A stretch of 64,000 nucleotides of DNA, from assembly GCA_030762935.1 (NCBI GenBank), contig CM060900.1, positions 287,789,784 to 287,853,783 of the forward strand, in the 5' to 3' direction. The position numbers were made by a program, and so were the translations under genes. Below are positions 59,922 to 64,000 of this stretch, in pieces (position 1 is the stretch's first letter; the number at the start of each line of letters is the position of its first letter). Below the pieces are notes generated by a model. It was not told the DNA's origin and did not search any database. It saw nothing but the letters and a program-made list of their open reading frames with translations. Source of the DNA: Hymenopus coronatus. Its lineage: Eukaryota > Arthropoda > Insecta > Mantodea > Hymenopodidae.

Positions 59922-60293
59922 ATGGCTAGAGGCAGGTTAAGTCTTGCGAAATTGAGCAGTCCGCGCATAGCGAGACAGCACGGCAATCTGTCGGTGTTGG
60001 CTAAGGCCAAGGCCCCTCTGCGGAAAAAGTTGTTAAAAAATACCGATGGAGATCTCATCAAGGCCATTTGCGAATGTATGCCCAACGTGTGCGGAGGTCA
60101 CGTGCAACTCCCCAAGAAGTGCTTGAGCCGTTTAAATAACCATAAAGCGTATTGGAGAAAATTGGTGGACAAACGCGTTCCGCTCAAAACGAAGAAAAAA
60201 AATTTGGTTCAAAAAGGAGGGTTTTTACCGGCGTTTCTCCTTCCCGTGCTAGCCACGCTGCGAAGTGCGCTGGTCTCGAAATTAACAGGATGA
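59922..60293 (+). CDS. Small basic virion-type protein with GGFLP tail
   Basis: A 123-residue protein. The N-terminal 45 residues are basic (ARGRLSLAKLSSPRIARQ; LRKKLLKN). The middle (DLIKAICECMPNVCGGHVQL, then a Lys/Arg-rich helix) and the hydrophobic end KGGFLPAFLLPVLATLRSAL match a small protein recurrent in arthropod Polintons and adintoviruses. There it reads LL.A.CEC..NVL.G...L...K..L......LR.L, then a GGFL hydrophobic tail. It is sometimes compared to adenovirus core peptides such as pX, a suggestion rather than proof. It likely binds DNA or membrane in the particle. The frame is intact, but the next gene's frame is open from 60286, overlapping its end. Confidence 0.7.
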   Translation: MARGRLSLAKLSSPRIARQHGNLSVLAKAKAPLRKKLLKNTDGDLIKAICECMPNVCGGHVQLPKKCLSRLNNHKAYWRKLVDKRVPLKTKKKNLVQKGGFLPAFLLPVLATLRSALVSKLTG

Positions 60294-60895
60294 AGTCGTT
60301 GCTCCGCAGCCAAAAACCGTAGAAAAGCTTCACGTCATCGATAAAACTATTTCTAAACTCGCTAAAGAAATCGACCACGTGCAGCGTGCAAAATTCTCTG
60401 CGGACGAAAAGTGGCGTCTCGTAAAATATAAATTGGGGTACTATCTTGATCTCGTGGCACAAGTGAGAAAGCCATTCCTTGACGATCTCAAACACGACGA
60501 CGACGTCGTCTCCGTCCGCGACGACGACGATGATTACGAAGACTTGGAATCCATAAAGCAGGAGTTCGATCCCCGAACCGTCAAGATCAACCCCCTTTCC
60601 CCTGGAAAAAACAAGAGGGTGAATACTCTATCGCCCAAAAAGAAACCTAAATCGCCTGCTTCGAGATATTACTTTCGCAGGCGGCTGTGGAAACCTCTAT
60701 ACAAGCAAACGATGAAGGAATGGCAGGCGCTTAGACGCACCTATGCAAAACCCGAACACTATGCAGGGTTGGGCACGGTCAAGAGCCTTCGTAACGGCTA
60801 CGGGTGTGACCAGAGCGAACATCGAATCCTTCCTTCGAACTCAGGACAGTTACACCTTGCACAAACCGGTGAGAAAGCGATTCCCTACTAAATAC
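60286..60895 (+). pseudogene. Asp-rich coiled/basic protein running into the integrase N-terminus
   Basis: The frame open from 60286 lacks an early ATG; the first is at 60379. It contains a helical segment (VEKLHVIDKTISKLAKEIDH, FSADEKWRLVKYKLGYYLDL) like a small Polinton protein with an LD..M..IL.....EK...Y..L pattern. It continues with an Asp run (SVRDDDDDYEDL), a Lys/Pro-rich stretch and YKQTMKEWQALRRTYAKPEH then YAGLGTVKSLRNGY. The last part is the usual start of the Polinton integrase. The frame then departs at about 60800; the true continuation is one frame over. So two proteins may be fused or this is the integrase N-terminus. Ends at TAA 60889-60891. Confidence 0.55.
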
Positions 60896-61770
60896 TATCA
60901 CGTGACCAATATGGACGACCTTTGGGAAGCCGATCTTAATGTCATGAACAGCGTTAGGGAACATAACCAGCCGTACGTCTACATTCTCACGGTCATAGAC
61001 GTGTTCAGCAAGCATGCCTGGGCAGTGGCTCTAAAATCGAAACTGGGTACCGAGGTTGCGCAAGCGTTTCGCTCCATATTTTCTGAACGCGTTCCCAAGA
61101 TTCTGCAAACGGAGAAGGGAACGGAGTTTACCAACAAAACGTTTCGCGACTTTTTAAAAAAGCACAATGTCCAACACTACACCACCAAAAATAATGTGAA
61201 AGCCAGCGTCGTGGAACGCTTTAACCGCACCTTAAAAACCAAGATGTGGAAATATTTCACGCACAAAAATAGCTACCGATACGTAGAGGTTCTTCCGGCG
61301 CTCCTCCAATCGTACAACAGTTCGTACCCCAGGTCGATAAAAATGGCGCCAAAGGACGTCAACCCATCTAACATTTTACAGGTGTACCACAATTTGTACG
61401 GTCATAAGCGCATGTCCCTCGCGAGAAAAACCCCCAGATATTCCGTAGGCGATCACGTGCGCATTTCTAAAGAAAAAATGAAATTTGACAAGGGGTACGA
61501 GCAAAATTGGACGGACGAAATATTTGAAATTGCAGCAGTAGTGCGGGGTCAGCCCGTGGTATATAAATTGAAGGATCTAGCCGGAGAAGCCATAGACGGT
61601 ACGTTTTACACCGAGGAATTGCAAAAGGTCGCGCTTCCCAAGACTTTCAAGATCGAACGCATCTTGCAGACAAAAGGACGCGGGCGCAACCGACAGCTGC
61701 TGTGAAGTGGAAGGGGTATCCTCCCAAGTTTAACTCGTGGGTCCTGGCTTCGACCGTCGATTCGATATGA
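60743..61770 (+). pseudogene. Retroviral-type integrase with C-terminal chromodomain, frameshifted
   Basis: From about 60800 the frame reads GVTRANIESFLRTQDSYTLH, KPVRKRFPTKYYHV, then the RNase H-fold core: DDLWEADLNVM and YILTVIDVFSKHAW (first Asp), LQTEKGTEFTN, and KASVVERFNRTLKTKMWKYF (catalytic Glu). LQTEKGTEF usually reads LQTDKGTEF, so the second catalytic Asp is Glu here. The tail RYSVGDHVRISKEKM is an SH3-like segment. A chromodomain follows but is split: one base is missing at about 61702, giving a stop, after which VKWKGYPPKFNSWVLAS completes it to TGA 61768-61770. The enzyme inserts the element into host DNA. The ATGA overlap with the next gene is preserved. Confidence 0.88.
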
Positions 61771-62941
61771 TCAAGACAAAGCCCTTCTCTCTCACGCTCG
61801 TGAGCAATGCTTCGATGGACCACTTTACCGATAACACCACGTCCAGATTTTCAAACATCTTGCCCGAGAGAATCGTCCTGCAGGGAGAATGGGAAGTCGC
61901 TCTGCAAAAGGTCAGCTATCCGGTAAAATTTTATAACGTTTCCCGAGACGATACCCATCTCGTGGGCACCAAGTACACCATGACGCGCATCCCCACGCAT
62001 TCTAAATTTAGCTTGGAAATGCCTCAAGGCATCGTGCACAATCCTAAAGACCTGGTGAACCTCGTCAACGCTGTCATACTGGAACACCTGCAAGTGGAAC
62101 ATTTTTTTCTCTTTGACGAGCGCAAGAAAACCGTAAGCGTGAACGACGCAGTCACGCATCCCGAACAATTGCCCGACATTCCATTCGACGGATTTGTGGA
62201 ACATGTAGTGCGCACGGCTAAACCCTACGCGATCAGCGGATTCCAAATGGCGAACGACGCACCCCACCAAAAACCCAAACCGAAACCTAAACCCTCAGTT
62301 TCGGGACAACAAAATCCACCCAGGGAACCTCTCGGCCCGCAAAACCTTCCTCCTCCTCCTCTTCTTCTTCTTCTCTTTCGACCGCTGGCACAAAACCCAA
62401 ACCCGACGGTGCAACGTCTTCGGGGCAAGAGGGCCAGGGTTCGCAACCTGGGAAAGGCAATGCATCGGCGGTCGAGAAGGAGCAGCAGGGTGCGAGTTCG
62501 AACTCAGGAAATGACCATTCGGAGGACCCGCCGGAACCGCTACATCTCATACACAGTCTGCTCTTAACACCCACTATGGCCAAAATGCTAGGTTTCGAAC
62601 CTTACACCAACGTCATCCTCCAGAAGACCCCTAAACACCCTGTAGATCCGTATATGGGCTTTCTTTACGAAATGTTCATCTATTGCAATCTAGTGGCCCC
62701 GCAGGTGGTGGGCAATACCTTCGTACAGGTCATTGAAAGCGTGGCCGTGGAATACGAAAGAAGCAACAACACTTACATGAGCGACGAAAAGACCTTTTTC
62801 CCCCAAAACTGGGTTCCCTTGATACGGCAAGACTTTAAGACGGTCAACATAGATTTAAGGAACGGTTACGGCGATCTGTTGCCATTTGCTGATGGATTTT
62901 CTTCTACTATAGTTCTCGCATTCCGACCCAAACCGCGATAA
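61767..62941 (+). pseudogene. Penton-like minor capsid protein, frameshifted in a Pro/Ser repeat
   Basis: Start ATG 61767 overlaps the integrase stop (ATGA). The N-terminal part FSLTLVSNASMDHF, NTTSRFSNILPERIVLQGEW and EVALQKVSYPVKFYNVS is the hallmark of the Polinton/adintovirus penton-like protein. After a KPKPKP stretch the frame turns Pro/Leu- and Arg-rich because of a slip at about 62345-62370 in a CCT/CTT repeat. The correct frame runs through a Ser-rich linker into LLTPTMAKMLGF, DPYMGFLYEMFIYCNLVAPQ and NVDLR-like text, ending VLAFRPKPR at TAA 62939-62941. A single-jelly-roll vertex protein is expected. Both conserved halves are intact. Confidence 0.8.
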
Positions 62942-64000
62942 TGGATGTGCACATCGTCACGCAGTACTACCTCAACCAGGCGGGAGGCGCATACGACAAT
63001 CGCGATTTCATTGTTTACAGGGGTAGCCGCATTCTATTCCTAAACCCTCAAAACACGTTGATGAAAAATGCTCCCATCAACTTTCATTATTCCGGTAATG
63101 CAGACGATTACCTAGACTTGACTTACGTCGTCCTCGAGCTCATGATTCGCATTGTAGATGACAAGGGAGCCGATATCGCAGACGTTACCGCCACTTTGGT
63201 CAACAATGCCTTAAATTCCCTTTTTCAACAAGTAGAGGTGTCCCTGAATAACGTCATTGTGTCCATGCCTCAGGCCGGTTACCCCTACAGAACCTACCTG
63301 GAGACACTTCTAAATTACTCCGAAGATGCCATGAACACCAAGCTAGAGTCCTCCCTACGGAAAAAGGACACGGCCGGCATCATGGATATTTTTATCGCCA
63401 ATGCGGGGTTTTAGTGGCGTCACGGGTATACCAAAGTTAGCAAGGTGGTTCAACTCATCGCCCCTCTTTCCAATGCCCTGTTTAGACAGGAGAAGTTGCT
63501 TTTGAACGTCAGCATGACCATTAAGCTCACTCCTACCTCTCCACAATTTTACCTGTTTTCAGACCAAGCCACCTTTAAGGGCTACGTCGACATCTTGTCT
63601 GCCACGTTGCGCTTAAAAGCCGTCCGACCCTCGCCAACCATCAAGCTTGCGCACCAGGCCGTGCTCGCAAAGAGCAACGCAAAGTACCATCTCAAGGATG
63701 TCAGCTTTCACGCTCTCAGCGTTCCCAAAGAGTCCAGAGCCATGACATTCAGCGATTTTTCATAGGAAAAATTCCTAGAAGAGTGGTCGTGGCCATGGTC
63801 ACCGACAAGGCTTATTCTGGCCATTTTAACGCAAATCCGTACCATTTGCAACACTTTAAAATTAACTTTTTTCAGCTCTATGTGAACGGACAGCCCGTAC
63901 CCTCTCAACCGCTTCAACCCGATTTTGCGAAAGGTCACTATATGGAATGCTTTCAAACCTTGCAGGACGGTCTACGCATTCATTTCAAAGACGAGGGGCA
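62941..64000 (+). pseudogene. Major capsid protein (double jelly roll) with chimeric N-terminus, partial
   Basis: ATG 62941 overlaps the penton stop (TAATG). Residues 1-31 (MDVHIVTQYYLNQAGG...VYRG) look like the start of a different small Polinton protein (YY..QAGG...VYxG). From about residue 32 the text is the major capsid protein: NPQNTLMKNAPINFHYSG, DDYLDLTYVVLELMI, LNSLFQQVEVSLNNVIVSM, YPYRTYLETLLNYSEDA. TAG at 63412-63414 is in frame; the same frame continues with LLLNVSMTIKLTPTSPQFYL and AKYHLKDVSFHAL. A frame break in a T-run at about 63757 is followed by RRVVVAMVTDKAYSGHFN and NPYHLQHFKINFFQLYVNG. The gene leaves the window. It forms the capsid lattice. Confidence 0.85.

Larger units (their letters stand above)
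49914..64000 (+). mobile_element. Maverick/Polinton (adintovirus-like) endogenous element, right end outside window
   Basis: The set protein-primed DNA polymerase B, FtsK/HerA-type packaging ATPase, chromodomain retroviral-type integrase, penton-like and double-jelly-roll capsid proteins defines the Polinton/adintovirus group. Base composition changes at about 49.9-50.1 kb from AT-rich repeats to GC-richer coding DNA, which with the palindrome there suggests the left edge. The core genes all point right. No adenain-type protease is seen, and the right terminal repeat is not in the window. At least ten single-base frame breaks and two in-frame stops lie in the core genes. Confidence 0.85.

Overview
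The window is AT-rich eukaryotic DNA with no rRNA, no operon-like host genes and no clear host protein-coding gene. It is a graveyard of transposable elements from many superfamilies: Penelope-like, Ty3/gypsy, two LINE lineages, piggyBac, Tc1/mariner, hAT, pogo/Tigger, Harbinger and tRNA-derived SINEs. This mix points to an animal genome. An arthropod is my best guess, because of the family flavour of the elements; that is an inference, not something the sequence proves.

Region 0.2-49.9 kb (old, nested repeats). 0.24-1.97 kb: decayed Penelope-like element (PLE). 2.8-5.7 kb: gypsy remnant with primer-binding site, gag, protease and polypurine tract but no reverse transcriptase. 7.3-8.1 kb: a second PLE fragment between inverted repeats. 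8.4-11.1 kb: a Jockey-like LINE split by a 1.6-kb Harbinger-like element with a TTA duplication. 11.2-11.9 kb: piggyBac remnant. 12.5-14.1 kb: a complete Tc1/mariner-type element with TA duplications and one nonsense codon in its transposase. 14.8-16.5 kb: hAT remnant split by a SINE. 20.0-25.0 kb: a near full-length LINE on the minus strand with a 2A-like motif at the start of ORF1 and a (TA)n expansion inside the RT. 26.9-27.4 kb: pogo/Tigger remnant. 31.5-34.5 kb: minus-strand DUF7869-type gene, cut by a foldback PLE insertion with a 12-bp target duplication. 34.9-37.2 kb: PLE RT whose catalytic YVDD reads YVND. 43.8-45.35 kb: diverged tandem duplications. 45.55-48.01 kb: piggyBac element between TTAA sites.

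Region 49.9-64 kb (the most interesting part). Base composition changes sharply and a virus-like element begins: a Maverick/Polinton, or endogenous adintovirus-like, element running past the right edge. It opens with a 150-bp near-perfect palindrome. Next come a promoter-like array of repeated TGACGTG/ATTGG modules and a TATA box. Two purine-rich plus-strand accessory genes follow (a secreted Cys-rich protein and a coiled-coil protein), then a minus-strand Pro/Ser-rich gene. The core block is on the plus strand: protein-primed DNA polymerase B, FtsK/HerA-type packaging ATPase, small GGFLP-tail protein, an Asp-rich basic protein joined to a chromodomain integrase, penton-like minor capsid protein, and double-jelly-roll major capsid protein (cut by the window end). 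Adjacent stop/start codons (TAA-ATG, ATGA, TAATG) show the compact viral layout.

Polymerase, integrase, penton and major capsid genes carry single-base frameshifts and two in-frame stops. The ATPase, the GGFLP protein and the three accessory genes are open. Either the element is recently decayed with a selectively retained accessory module, or single-base assembly errors are present; read-level checks would decide.
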